From positions 1 through 64,000 of the forward strand of contig NZ_JCKI01000006.1 of assembly GCF_000708265.2 (NCBI RefSeq): 64,000 nucleotides of DNA, read 5' to 3'. Positions within the stretch are counted from its first letter, which is position 1. Each line of letters begins with the position of its first letter. Shown here piece after piece: positions 28,773-38,717 of this stretch. The position numbers and the translations under genes were made by a program. The notes beneath the pieces are model-generated. The model made no database searches. It was not told the DNA's origin and saw only the letters and a list, made by a program, of their open reading frames with translations. This stretch comes from Pedobacter sp. R20-19 (GTDB taxonomy: Bacteria > Bacteroidota > Bacteroidia > Sphingobacteriales > Sphingobacteriaceae).

Positions 28773-29567
28773 CTACTTATTTTTGCTAAAACCGTAGATT
28801 CTGATATTGCTTATCATTACTTTGGCTCCATTTTCATACTCCCAGGGTGCAGTGATGTAAAAATTCTTAGCAGCAGTAGGCGTAAATAGCTCCGTGTCTA
28901 CAAGTTTAGTTTTATCCAGGTATACGGTCATGTTTTCTCCATTTACATGCATGGCTACATGTATAGGGTGATTTAAGCTTTCCGTCAGATCGAAAGTAGT
29001 ATTAACATATTTTTTCGGATTACTATTGCCGACATTAACCTGATTGGTATCATAATAATGAAGTTCCACGTAAGCACCCGCATTGCTGGTATAATCCTGA
29101 ACACTGTTATCAGGCGTAAAGCCAAATGATAAAGGAGCAATATCCTTGATTTGATCGCCGGAGGCGAGGATGTCAAATTCTAAAGTAAATCGCTTTGGAT
29201 ATCTGATGGGTTTAGTCAGTTTATAGATTGCTTTATCCCGTAACAGCATCCATTTACCGTTTTCACTTTCTGCTGTCATCACTATTGCTGCTCCATTTGT
29301 TTTGATGCTGGTTGCTGTTGCTCCTTTCGCGTATTTTGAAAAATTCTCAGCAAAAATTAAGGAGTCTCCGGAGATAAAATCAAACTCACCATCCGTACGA
29401 TTATTTTTAGACTTATGGGATGAATCTTTGTTTGTTACCTTTTTTTCTATAGCCTTTTCTGCCTTATCTTTTGCTTTTTGCAGCAAGCCTTCTAATTGTG
29501 CATGTACTTTATTTCCTGATAGCAGGATAAACGTGACCAACGAAATGAATAGAATGTTTTTCAACAT
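28773..29567 (-). CDS. Secreted protein of unknown function, LamG-like fold suspected
   Basis: 264 residues. Signal peptide to VHAQ (~24), then a Lys-rich helical linker (LLQKAKDKAEKAIEKKVTNK), then DGEFDFISGDSLIFAENFSK, a phrase seen at the start of beta-sandwich domains in many Bacteroidota exported proteins. The remainder (~60-260) is beta-rich, with IHVAMHVNGENMTVYLDKTK, resembling concanavalin/LamG-type sandwiches. Ligand and function are unknown. No neighbouring gene gives a functional clue. Confidence 0.6.
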   Translation of the reverse strand: MLKNILFISLVTFILLSGNKVHAQLEGLLQKAKDKAEKAIEKKVTNKDSSHKSKNNRTDGEFDFISGDSLIFAENFSKYAKGATATSIKTNGAAIVMTAESENGKWMLLRDKAIYKLTKPIRYPKRFTLEFDILASGDQIKDIAPLSFGFTPDNSVQDYTSNAGAYVELHYYDTNQVNVGNSNPKKYVNTTFDLTESLNHPIHVAMHVNGENMTVYLDKTKLVDTELFTPTAAKNFYITAPWEYENGAKVMISNIRIYGFSKNK

Positions 29568-29931
29568 GGTTATAAAATTAGTTCCTGATTAAAAATTACA
29601 ATAGTGGTCTTCCGTCATAAGTTATGTTTAAGTATTAAGAGCGCTTTTAACACGTAATTTAATCATAGCATGAGCAATACTGATGATTGGCTATATTATC
29701 TTGTTTTACTTATTTAGGAGACTTAAACAAAATTATTAGAAGTCATTCTTTAAATAAATACCATAATTCATCGTTTTTTTTCTACTGGTTTTTAGGTATT
29801 TTTCGCCGCATATGGCCAAAATTATGGTTGCTTACAAATTATGACTGATATTTACACATAAGCTTTGAGCCTTTAAATAGTGATTGCATGCTATAAATGT
29901 TGCTCAATGCAGTTATACTGTTATTAAATTA
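29568..29931. other. Divergent intergenic region
   Basis: 364 bp between the divergent secreted-protein and histidine kinase genes. It must hold both promoters, but I see no convincing TAnnTTTG element at a sensible distance and no repeats. Confidence 0.45.
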
Positions 29932-31932
29932 ATGAAAAAATTATTTCTATTTATACTTTGCCTCTTAGGTGCTTATCAGGCATTCTGCCAGCAACAGATT
30001 CCACTTAATGAAAAACATTATCTGGATAGCCTGCAAAATATTTTGAAAGCATCGGGTGCAGATAGCTCAAAAGCCAATGCTAATTTTCTATTGGTAGATT
30101 ATTGGAAATTTAAAGACACACTGAAGAGTAAATCTTATCTCTTAGCCGGAAGGAAAATTGCAAAAACGGATTCCTATTCTAAAGCACTTTCTTATTTCTA
30201 TGAAGGACAATACTACTTTAACTGGGACAAAGCCAAGGCATCGGTAGCTTTCAAAAAAGCGGCAGATGCCCTTGCTCCTTTTACTACAAAAATGGCTTAC
30301 GCCAAGCGGGCAGCAGCATGGTATAATTATGCGATCATGAATATGGATAAAGGTTATGGCTTTATTGCAAAACTTACGCTTGAAAAGTCCATCCCTGATG
30401 CAGAAAAAACCGGAGATCCCACTCAGGTAGCTCAATATTATACCCGGTTGGCCACCATTTTAATGAACAATTCTCAATTTGCCAAGGCTACGCTGTATAA
30501 TGAAAAAGCAATCAGTTTGCTGGAGAAAGCTAAAAAGGATAAAACCAGCCTGTTATTTGCCTACCTTGGTGGCGTTAGTATTTACTGTTATGAAAATCAT
30601 GCAGAAAAGGCCAAAGTATTGTTAGATAAAGCATACCCACTATTAAAACCATTCCCGGAATCAGTGAACTATACGCTTTATTATTATAATGAGACACTCT
30701 ATTTTACTACTATTCAATCCTTTAACCAAGCACTAGCCAGCATTGAAAAAGGTATTGTTCTGGCTAAAAAGTATCACCAAACTCAGCTTTATCAGATGTT
30801 CTTATTTAGTAAGTATGAAATTTTCGGGAAGCAAAAAGAATATAAAAAGGCAAGGCAAATTCTACTGGATATTATTAAGGAAGGTACGTTAACAGCCAGT
30901 ATGATTGATAAGGCTACGATTTATGGAGAATTAGCCAAAACCAGTGCGAAGTTAAATGATTATAAAGAAGCTTACACCTGGTTAAGCAAATACCGTATGG
31001 TAAATGATAGCGTTAACAGTGATCAAACAAATTTGAAGATCAATGAGTTGGAAACCAAATACAGGAGTGTTAAGAACCAGCAAAAAATAGCTTCGTTAGA
31101 GGCACAAAATAAACAGGCACTGCTTAATGCGAGGAATAATCGCCTCTACAATCTGGCTCTTGGTTTAGGGTGCCTTTTTCTGCTGGTATCATTAGTTTTT
31201 GTTGCTGTAATTGCCAAAAACCGATCAAAACTGGCAGAACAAAAAGAAATTAATTACCAACAGCAGTTGAGTGAAATGGAACAGAAACAGCAGCTTAAAG
31301 TAACAAAGGCTATGCTTGATGGCGAAGAGCATGAACGGGAACGTGTAGCCAGAGATTTACACGATGGTTTGGGTGGGATGCTGGCAGGTGTCAAAATTGG
31401 GTTATCTGGCTGGACAGATACCCAGCCTGGTGTTTCTCAGGATAAAGACCTGCATCGAATTATTGGCCAGTTAGATACTTCCGTGAGTGAGCTTCGTAGA
31501 ATTGCCCGGAACATGGTGCCAGAAACGCTACTCGATTTCGGACTTGAAGTGGCCCTAAAGGATCTATGTGAATTTCATATGCGTGATGACTTGCAGATTG
31601 CCTTTGAAGCTTTTAACATTGAAACCAATATCCCTATTGCCATTCAGCTTCATATTTATAGGATTGTGCAAGAATTGCTTTCGAATGCAATAAAACATGC
31701 ACGTGCATCAAGCATCATTTTACAATGTACACAGGATGCACAAGTTTTTCTGATTACACTTGAAGATAACGGCATTGGTTTTGATCGCACGAAGCAGGAA
31801 AAAAGTAAGGGGATGGGCTTAAAAAGCATCAAAAATAGGGTAGACTTTTTTAATGGCCAGCTGGAAATTCTTTCTGGTATAGGGGAAGGCACAACGATAA
31901 ACATTGAACTGAATATAGATGCAACAAAATAA
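29932..31932 (+). CDS. TPR sensor histidine kinase, NarL-partner type
   Basis: 666 residues from the ATG at 29932 (the frame opens at 29884, but the signal peptide MKKLFLFILCLLGAYQAFCQ starts here). Residues ~25-380 are TPR-like repeats in the periplasm. A coiled segment precedes a single transmembrane helix (~405-430). The HisKA_3 domain has ERVARDLHDGLGGMLAG with His477 as phospho-acceptor. The ATPase domain shows LLSNAIKHARAS (N box), EDNGIGFD (G1) and KGMGLKSIKNRV (G2). It autophosphorylates and should pass phosphate to the response regulator encoded by the overlapping next gene. The periplasmic TPR sensor's ligand is unknown. Confidence 0.92.
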   Translation: MKKLFLFILCLLGAYQAFCQQQIPLNEKHYLDSLQNILKASGADSSKANANFLLVDYWKFKDTLKSKSYLLAGRKIAKTDSYSKALSYFYEGQYYFNWDKAKASVAFKKAADALAPFTTKMAYAKRAAAWYNYAIMNMDKGYGFIAKLTLEKSIPDAEKTGDPTQVAQYYTRLATILMNNSQFAKATLYNEKAISLLEKAKKDKTSLLFAYLGGVSIYCYENHAEKAKVLLDKAYPLLKPFPESVNYTLYYYNETLYFTTIQSFNQALASIEKGIVLAKKYHQTQLYQMFLFSKYEIFGKQKEYKKARQILLDIIKEGTLTASMIDKATIYGELAKTSAKLNDYKEAYTWLSKYRMVNDSVNSDQTNLKINELETKYRSVKNQQKIASLEAQNKQALLNARNNRLYNLALGLGCLFLLVSLVFVAVIAKNRSKLAEQKEINYQQQLSEMEQKQQLKVTKAMLDGEEHERERVARDLHDGLGGMLAGVKIGLSGWTDTQPGVSQDKDLHRIIGQLDTSVSELRRIARNMVPETLLDFGLEVALKDLCEFHMRDDLQIAFEAFNIETNIPIAIQLHIYRIVQELLSNAIKHARASSIILQCTQDAQVFLITLEDNGIGFDRTKQEKSKGMGLKSIKNRVDFFNGQLEILSGIGEGTTINIELNIDATK

Positions 31933-32554
31933 GTTAAGAACGGTCATTGTTGATGATCACCCAATTGTGATTGAAGGGCTGAAAAATCTATTAAAAAACG
32001 AATCAAATATTGAACTGATAGGAGGCTTTCAAAATGGGGCCGATATTATGTCGTATCTGGAATTGGAAAGGGTAGATTTGATTTTATTGGATATTACGCT
32101 GCCGGATGTGAATGGCATGGATCTTTGTTTGAAGATTAAGAAAAAGTATAGATCTGTAATCGTTTTAATTCTAAGTAACCGAACGGAGCGGAGCATTGTG
32201 GTGCAAACGATACAGAATGGGGCAAGTGGATACCTGCTTAAAAATAGCTCTCTGGATGAACTCAGACGTTGCATTGCTGAAGCTGTAAAAGGCGGCATCT
32301 GTTATAGTAAAGAAGTAACAGAAATTCTGAGTAGACCATCAAGAAATGAATTGCTCGCAGCACCAAGGCTAACCAAACGCGAAAAACAAATTCTTGAACT
32401 GATTGCTCAGGGGAAAACCAGTCAGGCTATAGGCGAAGAATTATTTCTGAGTCCATTAACGATAGATACCCACCGGAAAAATCTGCTGCAGAAGTTTCAG
32501 GTTAAAAACGTAGCAGAATTAATCATGTCTGCCAATCAGCAAAATTTATTTTAA
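31919..32554 (+). CDS. LuxR/NarL-family response regulator
   Basis: 211 residues. The receiver domain (~6-125) has the acidic pair Asp12-Asp13 and phospho-acceptor Asp58 in LILLDITLPD. The LuxR-type helix-turn-helix is at ~143-205 (LTKREKQILELIAQGKTSQA, LSPLTIDTHRKNLLQKF). Its ATG lies 14 bp inside the kinase gene, so translation is probably coupled and the pair is cognate. Targets are not visible; the mechanosensitive channel gene 300 bp downstream on the same strand is one candidate. Confidence 0.93.
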   Translation: MQQNKLRTVIVDDHPIVIEGLKNLLKNESNIELIGGFQNGADIMSYLELERVDLILLDITLPDVNGMDLCLKIKKKYRSVIVLILSNRTERSIVVQTIQNGASGYLLKNSSLDELRRCIAEAVKGGICYSKEVTEILSRPSRNELLAAPRLTKREKQILELIAQGKTSQAIGEELFLSPLTIDTHRKNLLQKFQVKNVAELIMSANQQNLF

Positions 32555-32632
32555 GCTTGAAAAAAGAATCCATTCGCAAAGTGTGCAAATAGCACAATTG
32601 ATTGCTAAATGGTTTGTGGGTTACAAGGAATT

Positions 32633-32697
32633 TCGTTATTGCAAGGAGGTGCGACAGCTTGCCTAAACCTTTAGGAGAAGCAATCTTTTTCAGCAAG
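32633..32697. repeat. Degenerate dispersed palindromic repeat
   Basis: CGTTATTGCAAGGAGGTGCGACAGC (read as a degenerate left arm) and GAGAAGCAATCTTTTTCAGC (right arm) resemble the family at 11950-12236. The rest of the 295-bp gap between the response regulator and channel genes shows nothing else. Confidence 0.45.
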
Positions 32698-32849
32698 CTT
32701 AGGTACATTACCTTCATGATATATTATTAGCTACAAGACCAGAGAGCCCCTATATCAAAATGCAAATTCCATCGTTTATAAAATCAATTGAATTCGTTAT
32801 GTTTGACTGTTGTGTCACCAGTCAGCAGATCCTCCACTTCGATATTTAA

Positions 32850-35204
32850 ATGATTATAAAAAAGACCTTTTCCATAGCGGCTATCTACCTTACCTTACTG
32901 CTTATTTTTTATTCAGGCCATGCATTTGCGCAAAAAGCACAAATAATGGAAAAGGATCAGGATGTGTCTATTCTTTCTGATTCTGCAACCTTAACCAAAG
33001 GCGATTATCTGATGCATTTGGAGAAGGTGTTCGAAGCCATTAATAAAGTTCCGGTAACCATAGGCTCTTTTAAAAAGCTTAAGCCCATGGAAGCACATTT
33101 AACCCAGGATGAAGCAGCACTTGCGCTCCTTAAAAGCAGATTAACTCAAGAAGAACGATCTCTAAATCTTCAGAACCTGCAAATGGACCAGACCCTGTTG
33201 GATGAGCTACAAAGTAATAATAAGGACTGTCTGTCTGACCTTGATGAGTACGAAAAAGAATTAAGGGCATTAAAAACGGAAATCCTGAATCTCCGAAAAG
33301 ATACCGTACTTCGTAAGGTGTTTACACAACCTGCATTACGTATCTTATTTAAAGATCAGTTTGCAGAGTTAAAGAAGAAACGTGCCGTAACAGATAGTTT
33401 AATTAAAGCAGCAACGTTATCCATCAATAATCTTCATGCAAGAACCTCATCTAACTTAATTAATATTAAGGAGTTAATGTACATTACGGATAGCCAGCTT
33501 GATGCGGTAAGCATTAGAGCTTTTGGTAAAGAGCGCCGTTATCTTTGGGAAACAGTAAATCGTCCGGCAAATAAAAGTATGGGTTTCCGCAGATTTATTC
33601 AGGGAGAACAGGAAATATCTGGCTATTATTTTGTGTATACCAGAAGTAGCCGTGTGCTCTTGTTTTTTACCTGTGCAATATTCTTTTTCTGGGTATTTTT
33701 TAATTTTCGAAGTGTAAAGCAACATGGCCGTTTAGAAGCCCTTGATGATTTTACATTAATCAGTCCGCAGCCCTATTTGATTACATTGATTATGCTTTTT
33801 GCGTTGGCACCAATCTTTGACCTTAGGGCTCCTGCACTCTATATTGAAGCTGTACAGGTACTACTGGCCATTGTACTTTCTATATATTTAAGAAAAAAAC
33901 TGGGCTCCAAATTATTTTATTACTGGTGCCTGTTTGTGGTACTTTTGCTGGCTCCTGTCTTTTTACGTCTTTTAGGTATGCCACCAAGATACCAGCGCTG
34001 GCTGCTCTTGTTTTTGAGTTTATGTTCAGTTGCATATGGCGCCTTGATCTGGAAAATGCTTGACGAAAACCTTAAAAGGTATAGAATGATTCTGGTAACT
34101 GGTTTCATTTATACCGGCTTTGCTGTTATTGCTGTTTTCTGCAATTTATTTGGGCGTTTTACCCTTACACAAATATTTTATTCAACAGGAGTAAGTTCGC
34201 TTCTTAATGCCATATCGCTGACCATCCTGGCCAAAGTTGTGGTAGAAGCCTTTTTATTACAAATGAAAAGCAGCAGAATTCGTAAGGGGTATCCGGAGTA
34301 TTTTGACTGGCAACCTGTAATTTCTGGTCTTAAAAAATTAACGGGTATTGGTGCTACGATCATTTGGTTTGTGATATTTGCCACTAACCTTAATGTTTTT
34401 AACGGACTTTATGAATCGGTAATGGAGGTGTTAGTTGAAAAAAGAACTATTGGAAGTTTCTCTTTTACTTTTGGAGGTATTGTATTGTTTTTGGGGATTA
34501 TCTGGATTGCCAACTTCTTACAAAAGTACATTGCTTATTTCTTTGGCGATACCGGAGATGATAGTTTTGATGATAATAAGGGTGAGCGTTCTAAATTGTT
34601 GGTTACCCGATTGGTGTTGTTGATTGGTGGCTTTTTGATTGCGGTTGCTGCATCTGGATTACCTATCGATAAAATCACTGTGATTCTTGGTGCACTGGGT
34701 GTTGGAATTGGTTTAGGCTTACAGAATATTGTAAGCAATTTTGTATCAGGGATCATCCTCATTTTTGATAAAACCATCCGTATCGGCGATATTGTAGAGT
34801 TAAGCAATAAAAAGGGTAGGGTAAAGGAAATTGGGGTACGGGCCAGTACTTTACTAAGTGATGAAGGTGCTGAGATTATCATTCCAAATGGTTCTATTTT
34901 ATCGAATAACATCATCAACTGGACGCTGAGCAACAATCAAATGCGTGTGGATCTTTCCTTATCTATTGCTAAACCATTTAATTCTACGGAGGTGGTTAGC
35001 CTAATCAGGGAAATTATTATAGATAATAGTAATGTATTTATCAGTAAGGAACCGATTATTATGATTAGTCCGGTAAGTAAGTTGAACAGCAACATTAACA
35101 TTTATTTTTGGTGCAAGGATATTTCTAAAGCTGATTTAACAAGGAGTATTATTAATGCAGAAATTTTCGAAGTATTTGAGGAGAAGGGTATTGAGATTTT
35201 GTAG
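32850..35204 (+). CDS. Mechanosensitive ion channel, MscS family, with large N-terminal region
   Basis: 784 residues. Signal peptide to AFAQ (~28). A long periplasmic coiled-coil-like segment (~70-240) is followed by about ten hydrophobic segments (~260-640). The pore helix and adjoining beta domain start at ~611: ILGALGVGIGLGLQNIVSNF, SGIILIFDKTIRIGDIVEL, then VKEIGVRASTLLSDEGAEIIIPNGS. This is the MscK/YnaI-like large MscS architecture, protecting against hypo-osmotic shock from the inner membrane. The start at 32850 gives a normal signal peptide. Confidence 0.9.
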   Translation: MIIKKTFSIAAIYLTLLLIFYSGHAFAQKAQIMEKDQDVSILSDSATLTKGDYLMHLEKVFEAINKVPVTIGSFKKLKPMEAHLTQDEAALALLKSRLTQEERSLNLQNLQMDQTLLDELQSNNKDCLSDLDEYEKELRALKTEILNLRKDTVLRKVFTQPALRILFKDQFAELKKKRAVTDSLIKAATLSINNLHARTSSNLINIKELMYITDSQLDAVSIRAFGKERRYLWETVNRPANKSMGFRRFIQGEQEISGYYFVYTRSSRVLLFFTCAIFFFWVFFNFRSVKQHGRLEALDDFTLISPQPYLITLIMLFALAPIFDLRAPALYIEAVQVLLAIVLSIYLRKKLGSKLFYYWCLFVVLLLAPVFLRLLGMPPRYQRWLLLFLSLCSVAYGALIWKMLDENLKRYRMILVTGFIYTGFAVIAVFCNLFGRFTLTQIFYSTGVSSLLNAISLTILAKVVVEAFLLQMKSSRIRKGYPEYFDWQPVISGLKKLTGIGATIIWFVIFATNLNVFNGLYESVMEVLVEKRTIGSFSFTFGGIVLFLGIIWIANFLQKYIAYFFGDTGDDSFDDNKGERSKLLVTRLVLLIGGFLIAVAASGLPIDKITVILGALGVGIGLGLQNIVSNFVSGIILIFDKTIRIGDIVELSNKKGRVKEIGVRASTLLSDEGAEIIIPNGSILSNNIINWTLSNNQMRVDLSLSIAKPFNSTEVVSLIREIIIDNSNVFISKEPIIMISPVSKLNSNINIYFWCKDISKADLTRSIINAEIFEVFEEKGIEIL

Positions 35205-35426
35205 ATCATTTAACAACACGTAAGATGTGCATAGATTGTTATCTTTAAAAGCGATCTAACGTTTAACTGGATTATGGCTTTACAGATTTTTAAACATGCA
35301 ATAAAATGCAACTATCATGCCTTAGGGATGCAATAGGACTGGAAGGGATATCCTATAGCCTTAGCCTATTGCGGTCATCATCATTTAGTAACTTTCGACA
35401 TGACTGGAAATACCAATTTTTATTTT

Positions 35427-35521
35427 CCCGCAGATTTTTGAAGATAAGGAGCGCAGATTTAAGAGGATGATATATTAAATGCTATTTCAATCTGCGCCTT
35501 TAATTATCTTAGATCTGCGGG
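35427..35521. repeat. 95-nt imperfect inverted repeat (CCCGCAGAT arms)
   Basis: CCCGCAGAT...GCGCAGATTT on the left pairs with AATCTGCGCC...ATCTGCGGG on the right, centred near 35474. AGATTTGCG-type repeats like this are scattered in related genomes as far as I recall. The rest of the gap 35205-35655 shows no gene. Confidence 0.7.
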
Positions 35522-35655
35522 AAACAATCTATATATCTTTAAGTGCTAGTTGAAGAAGATGATATTTTGATTATCAACAGGTTTGAGAAAGTAATCAAGT
35601 TTTTAATATTTGATTTTTTCTCAAATCAATAACTGGATTTATTTGTTAGCATCCT

Positions 35656-35901
35656 ATGCAAGGGCCTCCAGATATATCAGCAACCATTTTGTCTACAGCG
35701 ATACAACGCGGCCCTCAAAAAAGTACCTGTCCGTCTGAAATTGCCCGTATGCTATTCCCTGATGATTGGCGAAAACACATGAAACACATTGTTGAGGTTG
35801 CTATTGATTTGCATCATCAAGGCAAAGTAGCCATAACACAAAAAGGGATACTTATTGATGTGAATCGCATTAAAGGACCTATCCGCATTAAAATCATTTA
35901 A
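35656..35901 (+). CDS. DUF3253 protein
   Basis: 81 residues. The segments STCPSEIARMLFPDDWRKHM, AIDLHHQGKVAITQKGILID and KGPIRIKI fit DUF3253, a short winged-helix-like family of unknown function. It is soluble, with no signal peptide. It lies alone between a repeat-bearing gap and a convergent lipoprotein gene. Confidence 0.8.
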   Translation: MQGPPDISATILSTAIQRGPQKSTCPSEIARMLFPDDWRKHMKHIVEVAIDLHHQGKVAITQKGILIDVNRIKGPIRIKII

Positions 35902-35928
35902 TTTATTTTAACCTTTTTCGAAACAGCC

Positions 35929-36738
35929 TTAATTACATGTACTGTTAATCAAAATGGTTTGTTTTGTCCTTTCATCTTGTGTTTGCACGCCATTACTTAC
36001 CGTTAATGAATGAGTATTTTCTATAGTTTTATTAACTACACCACTGCTATTACGGGTATAGGTGTATGTTTTTGTAATGTCTGAACGAAAGTTTCCGGAT
36101 GTATACGTATATAAGCTACTTGATAAGATATTTTTGGAAATAGTTCCGGTAAGAGATAACGGAATGGTAAATTCAATTGGGCCAAAAACTAAATAACGCG
36201 TATCGGTGTCAGTTTTTGTGGCAACATCATTTGAATAGCTGTAGGTGGTGACTCTTTTTACTGAAGGATCTTCAGGATAGGTTTGGGTTAAGGTAGCAAG
36301 ATTGCCATTGCTGTAAGTAAGGATTTTGGTATCAGTTAAATTGTTGTTTAGATAGGCTTCTATTTTAATTAAATTTCGGTTTCCATCATAAGTCATGCGC
36401 TGTTCAGACTGGTTACTTAAATCCGTGACTTTCGTGGCCAGGTTGTTAGCAATATCAATTTGATAGGCCGGTACGCCAGAAGATAATACCTTTACCTTGT
36501 CTGTAGCATATTCAAAATTGAACTTTGCACTGCTGCTGCTTATTGATTTGATTTGACCATTTTCATAATTCGAAAGGGCTGTCTCAGAGACTGTTGTTAA
36601 ATCTCCGTAAATCACTTCGTATTTTGTTTCACAATTGCTTGCCGGAGTTGGTTCATCAATTGGTTTTTTCTTGCAAGAAAGTGTGAACACAGAAATGATA
36701 ATAAGCATTAATAATGCAAAGGGTATATTTTTTTTCAT
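35929..36738 (-). CDS. Lipoprotein with DUF4595-like repeats
   Basis: 269 residues. Lipobox FTLSC (Cys ~22). The body contains short YD-like units (MTYDGNRNLIKIEAY, LTYSNGNLATLTQTYP, YTYTRNSSGVVNKT), the pattern of DUF4595 and similar exported Bacteroidota proteins. Beta-rich, probably surface or periplasmic. The function is unknown. The next gene on this strand starts 43 bp upstream and encodes another small exported protein, perhaps in the same operon. Confidence 0.65.
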   Translation of the reverse strand: MKKNIPFALLMLIIISVFTLSCKKKPIDEPTPASNCETKYEVIYGDLTTVSETALSNYENGQIKSISSSSAKFNFEYATDKVKVLSSGVPAYQIDIANNLATKVTDLSNQSEQRMTYDGNRNLIKIEAYLNNNLTDTKILTYSNGNLATLTQTYPEDPSVKRVTTYSYSNDVATKTDTDTRYLVFGPIEFTIPLSLTGTISKNILSSSLYTYTSGNFRSDITKTYTYTRNSSGVVNKTIENTHSLTVSNGVQTQDERTKQTILINSTCN

Positions 36739-36781
36739 AGTTATTGATTCAATGATATTTGGGTTTTATTATTAATTAATT

Positions 36782-37204
36782 CTAAAAAAAGATATCTATA
36801 TAATCTGTGGTTTCACCATCACAATTGAGCATTTGTTGCAACCTCCAGTACTTTCTGGTTCCACTAGCCTTAAATATAGAAAGGCCGTTAAGTTCACAGG
36901 GCTGACCACCATTAATGGAATTTATTTTTGAAATAATAGTTCCGTTAAATTTCAAAGTCCGTCCCTGGTTCAGAAATGTTCCTTTAATGGTTACGTATTC
37001 CTTCGTTTTTTTATCCCTTTGTTCCCCTTCAATACTGTATTCTTCGTCGCCAATACTCTTGATGTATACTTTACCCGGATTGGTTTTATTAAAACTGATC
37101 CATTGAATAGTAAAAGAATGTGATCCTACTCGCACTGGTTTTATTTGTGAATGTGCCTTAGGGATGAGGAAAAGGAAGTAAGCGATAATTAGAATGTATT
37201 TCAT
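36782..37204 (-). CDS. Small secreted hypothetical protein, 140 aa
   Basis: Signal peptide to AHSQ (~20). The mature part is beta-rich, with SFTIQWISFNKTNPGKVYIK and a C-terminal SGTRKYWRLQQMLNC...TDYIDIF stretch. I have the impression of a conserved Bacteroidota family but cannot name it. Two Cys residues could form a disulfide. It may be cotranscribed with the lipoprotein gene 43 bp downstream. Confidence 0.55.
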   Translation of the reverse strand: MKYILIIAYFLFLIPKAHSQIKPVRVGSHSFTIQWISFNKTNPGKVYIKSIGDEEYSIEGEQRDKKTKEYVTIKGTFLNQGRTLKFNGTIISKINSINGGQPCELNGLSIFKASGTRKYWRLQQMLNCDGETTDYIDIFF

Positions 37205-37564
37205 TATTATTAATATGGTTAAATGATCTGGTCAGTATTGATCTATTTTCATCAGTAATCTGCGTACTCTATGCTAAAATCAAAATCGTTCCAAAATTAA
37301 ATGGTGGTTGATTTGGAGCAGTTCTTAGAAGGGTTTTTAGTAGTGATTTGGGTGACAAGGCTTTTAGATTTTGTTACTATAAACACTTCCAGTTTATTTT
37401 AGTTTTTAAAGCACCATATTAATTTCACTTAGCATCAAAGATTAAATCTATTTTGGCTACACGTCTGAATGTGGGTATTGCACGGCATCATTCCCAACTA
37501 AATAACTTAAAAACAGCGAAAATGAAGCTTGAGAATAGAATAAACGGTTGAACAAAATATCGCT
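37205..37564. other. Gene-free interval
   Basis: 360 bp upstream of the small secreted-protein gene and downstream of the AraC gene. No ORF, repeat family or strong hairpin stands out. Confidence 0.5.
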
Positions 37565-38521
37565 CTAATTAACTTTTGCATACTTCTTAGGCTTCAAGCC
37601 GTGGTGTTTTTCGAACAGGCGGGCAAAATGACTTAGATTAGAAAAACCTAACTGATACCCAATTTCTGCTATAGAAAGATTTTTATCTTTAATGAGATTG
37701 CCAGCGTAGTCCATTCTAAACGTTTGGTAATAGTTATAAATGCTGTTTCCAAAAATTTGCCTAAAGAGTCGGGTAACTTTGCTTTCACCCATCCCATAAA
37801 TTTTAGCAAGTTGCATCAGGTTCGGTTTAACACTGAGGTCTTCAATCACCTTATCCCTGATTAGATAGATTTTTTTGATGTCATCATTGTTTAGCGGGTA
37901 TGCTGATAAATTATCGCGTTTTTCTAGTACTGAAAACAGGAGGTAAATTAATTCCTCGGCCTTAATCCGATAAAAAAAATCCCGTAAGTGAGGCGGAGCT
38001 ACTGTTGTCAGGATTTGATTAGCAACGTTATGCATTTCAGGAGAGATTAGCTCTTCAAAAATAAATGGCTTGTTGCTGAAGAGTATATCCTGCATCTCCG
38101 TACGGTCGTTTTTAGGATTAATCAGCGTTCTGAGCTGTTCTACATCAATCATAATGATGATGGTATTGAACTTTGTTTTGGAAGAAAAGAGTTCCTGATA
38201 GTCTACACCTCCTGATTCGATCTGGGCAAAAGGCAATGATGTTTTCTGGTTTTTTTTGTCATCCTTGTCGTGATAGATGTTATGGAAGGTTAGCACAATA
38301 CTGCTTGCTCCAGTTGCATTCGTAGAAATATTCAATTCTTCTTTTAGCTCATATTGCCGGATCATAATGGTAGGGCCATTGGGTATAGCTATTCCCTTAA
38401 TATATCCCGTTCCGTAAAGTGGCGGAATTTGCATGGTGCCATCAACTACAGGAGCATCAATAGCTTTAGCAATCGCACTAATTAATCCCTCTGGGCTTTC
38501 ACAATTAATTTCAAGAATCAT
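37565..38521 (-). CDS. AraC family transcriptional regulator
   Basis: 318 residues. The C-terminal ~95 residues carry the two AraC helix-turn-helix units: LMQLAKIYGMGESKVTRLFR, then LSIAEIGYQLGFSNLSHFAR and FEKHHGLKPKKYAK. The N-terminal ~200 residues are a sensor domain of a PchR-like type (GYIKGIAIPNGPTIMIRQYE), of uncertain ligand. It is divergent from the membrane protein/TonB receptor/DUF4249 operon with a 196-bp shared gap, so it most likely controls that operon. Confidence 0.9.
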   Translation of the reverse strand: MILEINCESPEGLISAIAKAIDAPVVDGTMQIPPLYGTGYIKGIAIPNGPTIMIRQYELKEELNISTNATGASSIVLTFHNIYHDKDDKKNQKTSLPFAQIESGGVDYQELFSSKTKFNTIIIMIDVEQLRTLINPKNDRTEMQDILFSNKPFIFEELISPEMHNVANQILTTVAPPHLRDFFYRIKAEELIYLLFSVLEKRDNLSAYPLNNDDIKKIYLIRDKVIEDLSVKPNLMQLAKIYGMGESKVTRLFRQIFGNSIYNYYQTFRMDYAGNLIKDKNLSIAEIGYQLGFSNLSHFARLFEKHHGLKPKKYAKVN

Positions 38522-38717
38522 TTTAACTGGATCGGACTATTTTTAAGGCGAATATAGCTATTTAATGATTTTTATCGCTGGTACTTTTGTAAGCGTCAAG
38601 ATTAAGGGCCACGTCAGATATGAACGTACCAATTAAAGAAAAGATGATGAAGGATCGTTATAGCGTATGATGTAACCAATAATGACTTCAAATACATTTA
38701 AAATTTAAACCCAATTC

